From the NCBI RefSeq assembly GCF_015595035.1, contig NZ_JADNRN010000002.1, positions 760,647 through 824,646 on the forward strand: DNA of 64,000 bases, written 5' to 3'. The notes beneath the pieces are model-generated. The model was not told the origin of the DNA and ran no database searches. It saw only the letters and a list, made by a program, of their open reading frames with translations. The translations under genes were made by a program, and so were the position numbers. Positions 42,319 to 50,988 of the stretch are shown here, piece by piece. Position 1 is the stretch's first letter. The number at the start of each line of letters is the position of its first letter. Source of the stretch: Marinibium conchae. Its GTDB lineage: Bacteria; Pseudomonadota; Gammaproteobacteria; Enterobacterales; Alteromonadaceae.

Positions 42319-43626
42319 CTATTTTCTTCCTTGATGATTCCTTCTTGGCCCATTTGAGCGCTGCCCACCGCCAGTTCTTCCACCACGACCACCCGAGCGA
42401 TTGTCTGTTCTGCCGCGCGGCTTACGCTGAAACTTCGGCGGTGTAACATCATCCACTAATTCATTGGGGTTGTAGTCGGTAACTGGTATTTGGTGTTCAA
42501 CATAGGCTTCAATATCGGGCAAGTTCATCGCATATTTTTCACATGCAAAACTGATTGCGATGCCGCTCTCACCGGCTCTGCCTGTTCTGCCAATGCGGTG
42601 AACGTAGTCTTCCGCATCGTCGGGTAGGTCGTAGTTAAACACATGGGTCACTTTATCAATATGCAAGCCTCTAGCAGCAACATCGGTCGCTACCAAAATA
42701 TCAATAGTCCCATTGGTGAAGTCTTCCAAAATGCCTAAACGCTTCTTCTGAGGAACATCGCCACTGAGCATGCCAGCACGATGGCCGTCTGCTTTCAGCC
42801 AGGCAGTTACGGTTTCACAACCAAATTTGGTGTTAGCAAATACAATGGCTTTATCAGGCCACTCGTCTTCGAGTAGGGTAAGAAGAAGCAAAGGCTTGTC
42901 TTTATCAGAAGGATAAAATAATTCTTCAGACACGCGCGTAGCCGTTTTCTTTTCAGGCTCAATCTGTACATGAGTAGGGTTGTCCATGTGCTCATATGCT
43001 AACTCTTGAACACGGAAACTCAAGGTGGCAGAAAACAACATACTCAAGCGCTGAGTTGGCTCTGGCATTCTACGGAACAAATAACGAATGTCCTTAATGA
43101 AGCCTAAATCAAACATTCTGTCGGCTTCATCGAGTACCGCAACTTGAATGTTTTTAAGCGAGAAAATATCTTGCTTGTAGTAGTCAATGATACGGCCGGT
43201 GGTGCCTATAACAATATCGACACCTTTTGTAAGTTGATCCCGTTGACTTTCATATCCCTCGCCCCCATATATCAGACCAAGTGATAATTCGGTGTGTTTG
43301 CTTAGCAGCTCGGCATCGTTATAAATTTGAACGGCCAGCTCTCTAGTTGGTGCCATTATGATGGCACGCGGGCTAGGTTTATTAGCGTCGTTATCAGGTT
43401 TTGGATTATTCAAAAGGTGGTGAAAAGTCGCCACCAAGAAAGCAATGGTTTTACCCGTCCCTGTTTGTGCTTGCCCTGCAATATCATTGCCTTGTAGCAA
43501 TTGAGGCAGAGCCATCGATTGAATGGGGGTACACTGGTTAAAATTAGCTTCCGTAAGCGCCTTAATAACGAGCGGATGGATCGGAAGATCTGAAAAAGAC
43601 GTATCTGTTAAATGTGTTTGTGGCAT
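42319..43626 (-). CDS. rhlB: ATP-dependent RNA helicase RhlB
   Basis: DEAD-box helicase of the RNA degradosome. Motifs in order: Q motif with [13 protein letters not shown], Walker [47 protein letters not shown] and [10 protein letters not shown]. The C-terminal tail after about residue 400 is Arg/Gly-rich ([19 protein letters not shown]), an RNA-binding extension. 435 aa, normal. Transcribed divergently from trxA with about 100 bp between, the conserved rhlB/trxA arrangement. Confidence 0.96.
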   Translation of the reverse strand: MPQTHLTDTSFSDLPIHPLVIKALTEANFNQCTPIQSMALPQLLQGNDIAGQAQTGTGKTIAFLVATFHHLLNNPKPDNDANKPSPRAIIMAPTRELAVQIYNDAELLSKHTELSLGLIYGGEGYESQRDQLTKGVDIVIGTTGRIIDYYKQDIFSLKNIQVAVLDEADRMFDLGFIKDIRYLFRRMPEPTQRLSMLFSATLSFRVQELAYEHMDNPTHVQIEPEKKTATRVSEELFYPSDKDKPLLLLTLLEDEWPDKAIVFANTKFGCETVTAWLKADGHRAGMLSGDVPQKKRLGILEDFTNGTIDILVATDVAARGLHIDKVTHVFNYDLPDDAEDYVHRIGRTGRAGESGIAISFACEKYAMNLPDIEAYVEHQIPVTDYNPNELVDDVTPPKFQRKPRGRTDNRSGGRGGRTGGGQRSNGPRRNHQGRK

Positions 43627-43725
43627 AGCTTATAGCTTATCATTGCTTGCATTAAATACAATTTCTATTAACACTATATGGCAGTGCTGAAAACTCTCAG
43701 CGAAAGACCAAATTTGGAGAAAAGA

Positions 43726-44052
43726 ATGAGCGACAAAATAATTTCGTTGAGTGACGAAAAATTCGATGCCGATGTAATCAATGCTAGCGGTCCTGTATTA
43801 GTTGATTTCTGGGCAGAATGGTGCGGCCCTTGTAAAATGATCGCTCCAATCTTATCAGAGATTGCAGACGAGTTTGATGGCAAGTTAACAGTTGGCAAGC
43901 TTAATGTCGATGAAAATAATGAAACTCCTCCTAAATACGGCATTCGTGGTATCCCTACTTTGTTGTTATTTAAAGATGGTGCCGTTGCCGCAACAAAAGT
44001 TGGCGCGCTATCGAAAACACAATTAGAAGAGTTTTTGAACGAAAACATCTAA
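43726..44052 (+). CDS. trxA: Thioredoxin 1
   Basis: 108-aa cytoplasmic disulfide reductase reduced by thioredoxin reductase. Active site [10 protein letters not shown] (Cys pair near residues 33 and 36), the cis-Pro loop [12 protein letters not shown] and overall length are standard. ATG 43726 has GGAGA 5 nt upstream; an upstream in-frame start at 43678 has none. In E. coli rho lies close downstream of trxA; here 7 kb of accessory DNA separates them. A terminator follows at 44116. Confidence 0.97.
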   Translation: MSDKIISLSDEKFDADVINASGPVLVDFWAEWCGPCKMIAPILSEIADEFDGKLTVGKLNVDENNETPPKYGIRGIPTLLLFKDGAVAATKVGALSKTQLEEFLNENI

Positions 44053-44115
44053 GTGTTTTATAAACTTACTTAGGCGCCAGTGCCTTAATGCTAAGGTTTA
44101 CAAAGCAGGTAGTAT

Positions 44116-44149
44116 AAAAACCGCGATTCGAAAGAGTTGCGGTTTTTTC
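44116..44149 (+). terminator. Rho-independent terminator after trxA
   Basis: AAAAACCGC (44116-44124) pairs with GCGGTTTTT (44139-44147), followed by more T. Good stem and T-run for trxA. Confidence 0.85.
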
Positions 44150-44229
44150 GTTGAGCGTTCAATACGTTATTGGATTACGGTGCTGGTTAAGGTATTTTAA
44201 CTACATCTTATGCATGCAAGGATGAAAAA

Positions 44230-44658
44230 GTGCAGATGCAGGAAATTACAACTAGCTACATGTTAACAGCGGCAGAGCAGATGGCTTTTGTCAGCGCTTT
44301 TTTAGGCGGCGTGTCAGCAACCATATTGGTGACAATTGCTGTTTTAACAAAGGGCAGAAGAGTAGCAAACTTAATACTTATAACTTCCGCTTTGGCTGCC
44401 TGCAGTCTTCTTATTTCAGTTATCGCTTCATTACGACTAGTCATTGCCTTGCATCCCGACCTTCCTTTCACGCCAGAACAATCACAAGTATACTTTTTGT
44501 GGTTTTCAATGATCAACGGCTACGGCCTTGGTGTGATGAGCTTGCTCACTAGCATTGGCTTGTCGGGCTGGTTGCGTTCAAAATTAGTAGGCGTAATCAC
44601 CAGCATATTTGCGTTTGTAGGTATTTTGTTTTTTGTGTTTGCTAGTATTTTTGGTTGA
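44230..44658 (+). CDS. Four-helix inner-membrane protein, function unknown
   Basis: 142 aa with four membrane helices (FVSAFLGGVSATILVTIAVL, NLILITSALAACSLLISVIA, LWFSMINGYGLGVMSLLTS, LVGVITSIFAFVGILFFVFA). GTG 44230 with AAGG 8 nt upstream, or ATG 44236. No family recognised. First gene of the island between trxA and rho. Confidence 0.6.
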   Translation: MQMQEITTSYMLTAAEQMAFVSAFLGGVSATILVTIAVLTKGRRVANLILITSALAACSLLISVIASLRLVIALHPDLPFTPEQSQVYFLWFSMINGYGLGVMSLLTSIGLSGWLRSKLVGVITSIFAFVGILFFVFASIFG

Positions 44659-44664
44659 TTTAAC

Positions 44665-45762
44665 ATGAGTATGAATAATCGATTTTATTTCTTAGTGCTA
44701 TTAGTTGTTTGTTTTTTTAGCGCCGTATCTTCAGCGTCAGAAGTACAAAAGAACAATCTGGAAAAGCTGATTTTGGATGTTGAACGAATTGTAAAAGAAT
44801 ACGAGCTAACTGTTTCTTCAAATGATTCTTATACTGGCCAAAGTGAGGGTGAATCGGGGGCTTGGCCACTGAACATTGAGGTTGATCAAGGTGCCAATAA
44901 CAACACGTTAATAGAAGACGTGAGTGATAAGCTTCTTAGTTTGCTCTTTCCTCCTTCGCCTTACTTTAGCTTTGAGCTCGGCCCCACTCTTTATAAAAGC
45001 AGTGAAACAATAGAAGCACTGGAGCAACTGCGCACCGACGGAGATGCACTGGGAACAATGCGGTTAGCTGAAAGATACAAAAGCGGCCGAGGAGTATCGA
45101 AAGACATGCAACGCGCTTGTAAACTCTATGGAGAAGCGTTTATCAAAGGTTTGCCTGATCTGTATACTGACATTTTAGATTGCATGGGAAGTGGCTATTT
45201 CACAAGTATCAACGCCAACTCTCCGGAGGAAGTAATTAAACTGGCAGCTGAACAATATGAATATAATGTTGATTCATTTTTGGCTGAACACTTATTTAAT
45301 GGTCTTTACGTTCCGTTAGATAAGGAACGTGCTAAATCTCTATTTGAAAGTGCGGGTAGCGATGGAGTTGCACTGAATTATTTGGGTCAGATGTATCGCG
45401 ATGGTGACTTTGTAACTCGTGATCTTAAAAAGGCTCGTCAGTATTTCATAGATGGAAGCATTGCTGGGGAATCGTTAGCGATGTATAACCTGGCGTTGTC
45501 ATATCAATATGAAGATTCAATTGGACTTGAACCAGACTTAGCAATGTATTGGATGCGAAAATCGGCCTTAGAAGGTTATGCGTTTGCGACTATGGCGTAT
45601 GCACAAAGTCTTCTGAAAAAGGGGCGCTTTTATGATCCCCTAAGTGCTTTGGTATTTTTCAAAAAAGCCTCGTCTTTCGGCATAATAGAAGCTGATTGTT
45701 ACATAAATGAATTAACCGAACACTTTTACGACACAGAATTAGACTTGAGTCGCTGTGATTGA
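44665..45762 (+). CDS. Exported Sel1-repeat (TPR-like) protein
   Basis: 365-aa protein with an N-terminal signal sequence (FYFLVLLVVCFFSAVSSAS) and then about six Sel1-type repeats: GTMRLAERYKSGRGVSKDMQR, ALNYLGQMYRDGDFVTRDLKK, AMYNLALSYQYEDSIGLEPDL, AMYWMRKSALEGYAFATMAYA and so on. Such periplasmic repeat proteins scaffold protein interactions; the specific role is unknown. It begins 6 nt after the membrane protein, so the two may be co-transcribed. Confidence 0.7.
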   Translation: MSMNNRFYFLVLLVVCFFSAVSSASEVQKNNLEKLILDVERIVKEYELTVSSNDSYTGQSEGESGAWPLNIEVDQGANNNTLIEDVSDKLLSLLFPPSPYFSFELGPTLYKSSETIEALEQLRTDGDALGTMRLAERYKSGRGVSKDMQRACKLYGEAFIKGLPDLYTDILDCMGSGYFTSINANSPEEVIKLAAEQYEYNVDSFLAEHLFNGLYVPLDKERAKSLFESAGSDGVALNYLGQMYRDGDFVTRDLKKARQYFIDGSIAGESLAMYNLALSYQYEDSIGLEPDLAMYWMRKSALEGYAFATMAYAQSLLKKGRFYDPLSALVFFKKASSFGIIEADCYINELTEHFYDTELDLSRCD

Positions 45763-45841
45763 GGTTTGACTCGAATATAGAAATAAATGAACAGTGCATT
45801 ATTAAATTTATCTCAGTCTACTTTAATTTTCGTAGCCGTTT

Positions 45842-45925
45842 TTTGGCACCAGAAACTAAGATGTTGAAAATAATCCCATTGCACTTGAACATATCTTCGA
45901 CGAAATTTATCATATTATTCATGAC
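45842..45925 (+). pseudogene. Deleted copy of the GNAT toxin gene at 46801
   Basis: The left half (CACCAGAAACTAAGATGTTGAAAA) corresponds to 46887-46910 and the right half (TAATCCCATTGCACTTGAAC to ATTATTCATGACG) to 47153-47212, so about 240 bp are missing between. It is out of any useful frame. Confidence 0.6.
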
Positions 45926-45977
45926 GTTATCTTTTTTATTCTCCTGCAAGGTTGCTTGGGTTCCAAATTTGAACTAG

Positions 45978-46330
45978 ATGTTGGAAACGATGAAGAGAGG
46001 TATCAGGGACAAAGCAACTGGTAAGCTAATTGTTGAGCCTGCTGTGATTGGTTTCGACAGTGAAAAAGGCCATTATTATGGTTATAGGCTACCCAAAAAA
46101 GATGTAATTTGTGACTGGATTCAAAAAGGGAAAAATAACAAATTTACTCTTGCTAAGTTAGACCTCAATCCTGTATTTTTTCTCTCGATTTAGACACTGG
46201 AATATTAAACGAATATAGCAGTAGGTTAGAATTTAAGGAATATTTGAAGTCTCTTGAAATTGACTTGGGTGACAAATATATGGATGTCAAAGATTCTTCG
46301 TTTGTTAAGCATCCGACAATTGAAATATAA
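45978..46330 (+). pseudogene. Frameshifted hypothetical gene
   Basis: ATG 45978 begins a frame with RDKATGKLIVEPAVIGFDSEK and KGKNNKFTLAKLDLNPVFF; the frame shifts near 46185 and continues LDLDTGILNEYSSRLEFKEYL to KHPTIEI, stop 46328-46330. About 116 residues in all if repaired. Family unknown; size and composition are like the immunity genes of the large array. Confidence 0.45.
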
Positions 46331-46367
46331 GGTTTAGGATTTAGAAGTATTTTTCTCCTAGTAAATT

Positions 46368-46430
46368 TGTATCCGTCGGCTAAACCCCGTCTAGTCTAAT
46401 TAATCTAGCTGTCGCAAAAATAGCGTGTTT
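46368..46430 (+). repeat. About 60-bp repeat, copy B (other copy at 22267-22328)
   Basis: TGTATCCGTCgGCTAAACCCCGTC matches copy A with few changes at the start and lower similarity at the end. It follows the frameshifted gene and precedes the recombinase fragment. Confidence 0.6.
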
Positions 46431-46431
46431 A

Positions 46432-46590
46432 TGGATTTACAAATACCTTAAAGAAGTACGCGGAGCACTAGCTAATAAGTATTCAGGTAAAACCTTGTTT
46501 TTAGCTAATGACGGTAAAGCGTTTAGAGATGCGCAATTGTCCGAGTTGGTCGCTAAATATATCAAGCTTAGTGATGTGCGTAAACTTTAG
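46432..46590 (+). pseudogene. C-terminal fragment of a tyrosine recombinase (integrase)
   Basis: Startless 52-codon frame: WIYKYLKEVRGALANKYSGK, TLFLANDGKAFRDAQLSELV and AKYIKLSDVRKL. The EVR...LFL...G-K-A...LS-LV-(A/K)-YI pattern belongs to XerC/D-type recombinases near the region before the catalytic HxxR. The catalytic His, Arg and Tyr are not in the fragment. Confidence 0.5.
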
Positions 46591-46657
46591 CATATTTCAC
46601 ATTAGGCCGATAACTGCTATATTAGCCACAGTTGTTTATCCTGACAGGAGGTAGCCA

Positions 46658-46834
46658 ATGGCAACAGCATCATTTGAAAGAAGTTTTGTGGTTACTGATA
46701 GCGACGCTATAAAACAGTTACACAATGACTTACAAAACCCACGTAAAGTGACAATTGTTACGCGCGATAGAAAAGCGGATAGTGAAAAAGGTATTGAGCT
46801 ATTAAAACAACAGTTGTCAAATTCGGAGACTTAG
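46658..46834 (+). CDS. Antitoxin of the GNAT toxin-antitoxin pair
   Basis: 58-aa protein, ATG 46658 with AGGAGG 6 nt upstream. MATASFERSFVVTDSDAIKQ, then NPRKVTIVTRDRKADSEKGIE and LLKQQLSN resembles small antitoxins found upstream of GNAT-type toxins. It overlaps the toxin gene by 34 nt in a different frame. Its short length makes it easy to miss. Confidence 0.65.
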   Translation: MATASFERSFVVTDSDAIKQLHNDLQNPRKVTIVTRDRKADSEKGIELLKQQLSNSET

Positions 46835-47355
46835 TAAAGGAAGTTGGCGATGATGCCACTAAAAGTCTCCTTTCTAAGTTTTCTTGCCCCAGAAATCAAG
46901 ACGTCGAAAACTTTCTACTTACCAAAGCCATTCAATTCGAACATACCCATAACGCACGAACCCAGCTAATCCTTGATGATCAAGGTAATATACTTGCGTA
47001 CTTTTCCGTATCGTTCAAAGAAATAGTACTAGAGACTAATACAGTATCTAAAACTCAAAGAAAGCGATTAGATGGTTTCAGTAAAAGCGCAGAGCGTATT
47101 CGTGCGTTTTTAATTGGTCAACTTGGTAAAAACCAAGCTCTTGAAAATAATCCCATTACGCTTGACCATATCCTCGGCGAGATTTACCTTATTATTCATG
47201 ATGCACGAGAGCTAATTGGTGGCAGAGTCATCATATTAGAATGCGAAAATGAGCCAGGTCTTATTCAGCTTTATGAACAACATGGGTTTAAGTTACTGGC
47301 AACCGAAGAAGCACCGGAAAGCCAGTTGAAGACTATGTATATCCATATCGCATAG
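46801..47355 (+). CDS. GNAT-family acetyltransferase toxin, ATT start proposed
   Basis: 184-codon frame with a stop just before it and no ATG, GTG or TTG until near its end. The conserved N-terminus FGDLVKEVGDDATKSLLSKFSCPRN and GNAT motifs (ILAYFSVSFKEIVL, LGEIYLIIHDARELIGGRVII, LYEQHGFKLL) match GNAT toxins that acetylate aminoacyl-tRNA. The likely initiation codon is ATT at 46801 (AAAGG 9 nt upstream), encoding an N-terminus like MKTTVVKF. Either a rare AUU start, as known for infC, or a lost start. Pairs with the small antitoxin upstream; a deleted second copy is at 45842. Confidence 0.65.
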   Translation: MKTTVVKFGDLVKEVGDDATKSLLSKFSCPRNQDVENFLLTKAIQFEHTHNARTQLILDDQGNILAYFSVSFKEIVLETNTVSKTQRKRLDGFSKSAERIRAFLIGQLGKNQALENNPITLDHILGEIYLIIHDARELIGGRVIILECENEPGLIQLYEQHGFKLLATEEAPESQLKTMYIHIA

Positions 47356-47432
47356 ATTGTAAGCCCGGTCACGTAAACGTTGCTCAAGTTAAATGTTAGA
47401 CCTGTTCTTTAAAAAATAGCCTTGCCAAAACT

Positions 47433-47720
47433 CCCCGATTAATTCATATGAACGGTCGGGTGTACTATTATAACCTTAGCAGATTCATTTCTGTTGACCC
47501 AATAGTCCATGGTGGCAGCCAAGGTATCAATCCATATTCTCATATTTTAAACAATCCACTAGCTGGAACCGATCCAACAGGATATAAGCCGGAAATAGAA
47601 GAGCATATTATGAGGCGGAAGAAGTCGGGGAGTCGGTCGCAGAATAGCGTAAAAATAAAGGTCACAAAAGAAAACGGTAAGGTAAGCAAAATTGAACTCA
47701 GCTCTACCTGTTGTGGTTGA
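47433..47720 (+). pseudogene. Rhs C-terminal fragment of a second lineage
   Basis: HMNGRVYYYNLSRFISVDPI, then GINPYSHILNNPLAGTDPTGY, is the RMYD...DP...NPYSYVLNNP...DPTGY end typical of another Rhs/YD lineage, distinct from the NKYLYGHSDP core of the big array. A short Lys/Ser-rich tail (KKSGSRSQNSVKIKVTKENG) follows to the stop at 47718-47720. No start of its own and no immunity gene. Confidence 0.7.
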
Positions 47721-47768
47721 ATTAGCCGGACGCTCCGAGAAAGGATAAACTCCTACTTGAGGTGAAAG

Positions 47769-47853
47769 ATGACTAAACGAGAATATAAACGCTATCCAGA
47801 CGATTTTAAACTAGAAACGATAGCAGTAGCGACTGAACAGGGTTATTCACATT
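47769..47853 (+). mobile_element. IS3-family OrfA N-terminal remnant
   Basis: GAGGTGA-preceded ATG 47769 encodes MTKREYKRYPDDFKLETIAV then ATEQGYS, the start of an IS3-type OrfA transposase (helix-turn-helix), after which the sequence changes abruptly to the boundary of the VOC cassette. Confidence 0.7.
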
Positions 47854-47873
47854 GTTATGCACTTGGAGGGTAA

Positions 47874-48254
47874 ATGGAACTTAATCAGATAACTCTACCT
47901 GTAAATAATATGAAAGAAGCAGTGCGATTTTACCTTACTCTAGGTTTTACACTCATTGTTGATACACCTCATTATGCTCGGTTTACTTGCCCTGATGGTG
48001 ATTCAACGTTTTCTCTAGCACTTGAAGAGGAAGCATTCGAAAATCATTCTGTCATTTACTTCGAGCATGAAGCACTTGATGAATTATTCGAAAACTTATC
48101 TGATAAAGGTGTTGTTTTTGAACAAGCTCCAACTGATCAGCGTTATCTCTGGAGAGAGGCCGTTCTGAAAGACCCGTCAGGTAATAAAATAAAGCTTTAC
48201 TGGGCTGGCGAAAATCGGATCAACCCACCATGGAGAGTTAAGCAACGTGAATAA
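47874..48254 (+). CDS. VOC-superfamily (glyoxalase/bleomycin-resistance-like) protein, cassette gene
   Basis: 126-aa single betaalphabetabetabeta-type protein: starts MELNQITLPVNNMKEAVRFY, with SVIYFEHEALDELFENL and final LKDPSGNKIKLYWAGENR. Substrate cannot be told; such proteins bind small molecules or thiols with metal. GGAGG lies 5 nt upstream. It is followed immediately by an attC-like site and preceded by GTTATGC (47854-47860), so it has the anatomy of a mobile integron cassette. Confidence 0.75.
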   Translation: MELNQITLPVNNMKEAVRFYLTLGFTLIVDTPHYARFTCPDGDSTFSLALEEEAFENHSVIYFEHEALDELFENLSDKGVVFEQAPTDQRYLWREAVLKDPSGNKIKLYWAGENRINPPWRVKQRE

Positions 48255-48314
48255 CAAAAGGTTGAAACGGACAAAAATAAAGAGCAATTTTCGCCGCTTA
48301 ACGTGGTGTTAGTT
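48250..48314. other. Integron-type attC recombination site
   Basis: Left arm 48250-48270 (AATAACAAAAGGTTGAAACGG) and right arm 48294-48314 (CCGCTTAACGTGGTGTTAGTT) are imperfect inverted repeats: the TAAC/GTTA core boxes, a second AACC-type box and CGG/CCG pair, with unpaired bases that would be extrahelical. Size (about 65 bp), position at the 3' end of a small gene and the next gene starting about 35 bp later all fit attC. The canonical RYYYAAC/GTTRRRY match is partial. No integrase is in the window. Confidence 0.65.
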
Positions 48315-48346
48315 TTTGAAAATGTACCAGAAAATGGAATTTGATA

Positions 48347-49105
48347 ATGGCTAGATCAATCTATGTCATCCTAGTTTTATTTTTACTTGGATGTAGCCCA
48401 GATAATCAATCATCTCAGAATATTTTAAGAGGTGAAACCAATCGCGCGTTGAATGAATGCTATCAAATATCCGATGATAATATTAACTATAAAACAGCGG
48501 CAAAATTTAGTTTGTCAGTGCCAAGCTGGGCTTTAAACTTGCCACTTGAAAATGAATTTACAGATACTTGTGAAATTACCTCTCTTAAATTGCACTTTGC
48601 ATATATCAATGAAAAATTGGTACTCATGCCACATCCAGGGATAAAGCATCCTAATAATATTAATTTTCCAAAGTTCTTTGACACTCTGACGCTTTATTTA
48701 AATTTTCGTGATCCACAAAAAGATAACTACGGAGACGCTAAGAGTAACTGTGATAATAAAAAACCAATATATGAGTACCCAGAATTTGGGTTTCGTATGT
48801 GTCCATACCTGACTGCCCAAAAGAATGAGAATGTCCAGTCTCTGCCTTTTTATCCCAAATTTGAAACAATGAGTAAAAGGGTTCATCCAACGTCTCTTAC
48901 CTGTAGGCATGAGGATTTAAGTGGCTATACTATAGATAACGTATTCGATATGCATGTTCCATATTCTTGCAGGGGTTATTGGTACTGGCGTGAAGGCTCT
49001 TCAGGTACGTTTGATATTTCCAAAGGGCAAGTTCTTAAAAAGTTCTCAAATGCTATGAGTGCTGCTGAGGTGCTGTTGAACTCGTGGGTAGTAAATGAAA
49101 CCTAA
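48347..49105 (+). CDS. Putative lipoprotein, cassette gene
   Basis: 252 aa from ATG 48347 (TTG 48341 also in frame). The N-terminus SIYVILVLFLLGCSPD is a lipoprotein signal with lipobox LLGC. Eight or more further Cys in the mature part suggest disulfides. Function unknown. It lies directly behind the attC site, and an inverse-core-like ACCTAAC sits at 49100-49106 over its stop, so it is probably a second cassette whose own attC has lost its right half. Confidence 0.6.
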   Translation: MARSIYVILVLFLLGCSPDNQSSQNILRGETNRALNECYQISDDNINYKTAAKFSLSVPSWALNLPLENEFTDTCEITSLKLHFAYINEKLVLMPHPGIKHPNNINFPKFFDTLTLYLNFRDPQKDNYGDAKSNCDNKKPIYEYPEFGFRMCPYLTAQKNENVQSLPFYPKFETMSKRVHPTSLTCRHEDLSGYTIDNVFDMHVPYSCRGYWYWREGSSGTFDISKGQVLKKFSNAMSAAEVLLNSWVVNET

Positions 49106-49144
49106 CCAACAGCTCAAGAGCGTTTTAGCTATCCCTAAATCGCT

Positions 49145-49639
49145 CTACTCATCCAAAATAAAAGTGTACCTACCATTCGATGTTCTGCGGAACTTACCGC
49201 TGCTTATGTCGCCATTGTCTAAAATTGCATCCAACTGGATGAAGTCTTGCTCATCGGCAGTTGAGCCAGTAATTGAAATGCCAGCATAAGCATATTGATT
49301 TGGTCCTTCCCAGTTCCAATTGCCGCCGATGACAGTAGGTGCTAACCATTGTGCACTATTAATGGTTAAACCGCTGGGTATAACACCAACGGGAACGTCG
49401 TTAGGGTAATCGCCGTAAACTTGTTTTGCGATGTGGAACTCGCGCGCAAATGCACCAAGCTGTGATGCCGTTTCAGTTAATTGCGCTCGCAATACATAGC
49501 TTTTGTACATTGGCAAAGAAATCGCTGCAAGCAAACCTATTATTGCCACTACGATCATAAGTTCGATAAGCGTGAAGCCACTAGTGCTCAACTTATTGTT
49601 ACGGCCACTTAAGTGATTATCTGTATTACTCTGTTCCAT
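49145..49639 (-). CDS. Type IV pilin (PilA-like)
   Basis: Prepilin of 164 aa from ATG 49639 (GAGGG 8 nt upstream; an in-frame GTG at 49660 is less likely). A 21-residue leader ends in TSG, then the class III signal [20 protein letters not shown] with Glu5, the prepilin-peptidase and assembly signature. The leader is longer than usual for type IVa. The mature domain is short with no paired C-terminal Cys. It lies alone, convergent to the lipoprotein gene, without other pilus genes. A hairpin (GAGCG...CGCTC, about 49121-49143) follows its stop. Confidence 0.85.
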   Translation of the reverse strand: MEQSNTDNHLSGRNNKLSTSGFTLIELMIVVAIIGLLAAISLPMYKSYVLRAQLTETASQLGAFAREFHIAKQVYGDYPNDVPVGVIPSGLTINSAQWLAPTVIGGNWNWEGPNQYAYAGISITGSTADEQDFIQLDAILDNGDISSGKFRRTSNGRYTFILDE

Positions 49640-49879
49640 AAATAACGCCCTCACTGTCAATATGTCATTTCAAACACATGGTCGTTCAACGCTTGGGTCT
49701 ACGCTCAAGTTGGTAAAAGCTTATCAGTCAGTAGGCTTGATATGGATATTTTGAGTGATACCCAAGTATCGTGACAATTGAGGATTCTGTTCTCGTGCAT
49801 TATCATTATTTTATCTGAATGTTTGCAAATGCATTATCGTTTAATTATACTCACAACTAACAATCATTAGGAGCAGCGC

Positions 49880-50254
49880 ATGCACGCATCTATCGAAGAG
49901 CACAGTAGTACGCCAACGCAAGTGGTCACAAAAGCCCTATTCAATGTGAAAGATGAGCTGGGTGTGTCACAAGAAGTGATTGGGCAAATTATTGGCGCAG
50001 ATGCCGCTACGGTATCACGTATGCAAAAACGCATGGATATGAAGCAAAACAGAGTTTATGAAACGGCAGTGATACTGATCAGGATCTATCGTTCTTTGTA
50101 TACTATTTTGGGCGGCTCTAGTGATGCGATAAAACATTGGTTAAATACTAACAATAAGGACTTTATGGGGCGGCCGCCAATCGATAATATGAAAAATATT
50201 GTCGGCCTCATCAATACCGCTGAATATCTAGATTCAATGCGTGGGCGCACTTGA
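49880..50254 (+). CDS. Xre/MbcA/ParS-type antitoxin (DUF2384)
   Basis: 124-aa antitoxin of the Xre-RES type II module. N-terminal helix-turn-helix (LGVSQEVIGQIIGADAATVSR) binds DNA; the C-terminal DUF2384-like part (AVILIRIYRSLYTILGGSSD, KHWLNTNNKDFMGRPPIDNM) covers the toxin active site. GGAG precedes the ATG. The stop overlaps the toxin start (TTGA, 50251-50254), so both are translated together. Confidence 0.88.
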   Translation: MHASIEEHSSTPTQVVTKALFNVKDELGVSQEVIGQIIGADAATVSRMQKRMDMKQNRVYETAVILIRIYRSLYTILGGSSDAIKHWLNTNNKDFMGRPPIDNMKNIVGLINTAEYLDSMRGRT

Positions 50255-50988
50255 TACCTCTTTCATCAATTACCAGTAGTGCCACCAAGCGCGTATTTAG
50301 AGTGGTAGAATCGCAAGAATCAGTAGCAACAATGCGCTTGGTCGATACGCTTGAAGAGCATGCCTTACTTGAAGATATCATTGAAAACGCTAAGCCAGTA
50401 TTGCCCCCTCACGCTGATCAGGCACACCGACACTATTTACTAAAAACACCTTTTCGTTATCCGCCGTTGAAATATGGTTCGCGTTTTGGCCGGAGGTTTG
50501 AGCCTTCTCTGTTTTATGCTAGTCATCAATTACGCAGTGCCTTGTTAGAATCTGCGTTTTATAGCTTTTATTTTATGAGTAGAAGTGACACTCCATTTTT
50601 AGGCAGCATCAACAATAAAAAGACCTCGTTTTCGGCTATGGTATCTACTCAGCGCTACGCAAACCTTTGCTTGCTTGAGGATGATGAGACTCAAGCTGCG
50701 CTGCAGAATAAGTCTGATTACAGCTATACGCAGCGTATTGGTCAGTTTTTACGAAATGAAAATATCGATGCCTTTTCTTATTATTCTGCGCGAGAGAGTA
50801 ACGCAAAGCATATTGCTGTGTTTTACCTCAACGCTATCAAAGGTGAACCTGAGAATGAGCTTCATTGGGAAGTGAAGCAAACGCCTGAGCGAATCATTTT
50901 TTATTGCTCTGCAAATACGAAGCTGAATACCCAGTTTGAGCTTCAGCAATTCACTGTTGATGGTAAGTTGCCGCGGCCAAGTGAGTAA
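50251..50988 (+). CDS. RES-domain toxin (NAD+-degrading)
   Basis: 245-aa RES-family toxin; members degrade NAD+ (NADase or NAD phosphorylase). The conserved Arg/Glu/Ser triad can be placed at RYPPLKYGSRFGRRFEPSLF, RSALLESAFYSFYF and the later Ser of NIDAFSYYSAR. TTG start at 50251 overlapping the antitoxin stop. At 245 aa it is somewhat longer than many RES proteins, with an extended N-terminus. The pair sits directly upstream of rho. Confidence 0.88.
   Translation: MIPLSSITSSATKRVFRVVESQESVATMRLVDTLEEHALLEDIIENAKPVLPPHADQAHRHYLLKTPFRYPPLKYGSRFGRRFEPSLFYASHQLRSALLESAFYSFYFMSRSDTPFLGSINNKKTSFSAMVSTQRYANLCLLEDDETQAALQNKSDYSYTQRIGQFLRNENIDAFSYYSARESNAKHIAVFYLNAIKGEPENELHWEVKQTPERIIFYCSANTKLNTQFELQQFTVDGKLPRPSE

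Noticed and set aside
43674..44048. 124-aa antisense ORF covering trxA
   Set aside because: Exactly overlays thioredoxin, which has all its motifs.
45759..45977. 72-aa ORF after the Sel1 gene
   Set aside because: Composite of unrelated sequence and a deleted GNAT copy in a wrong frame.
47380..47405. GTTAGAC after TTAAAT as a further attC right end
   Set aside because: Core box fits, but no matching left arm with AAC was found upstream, so no palindrome.
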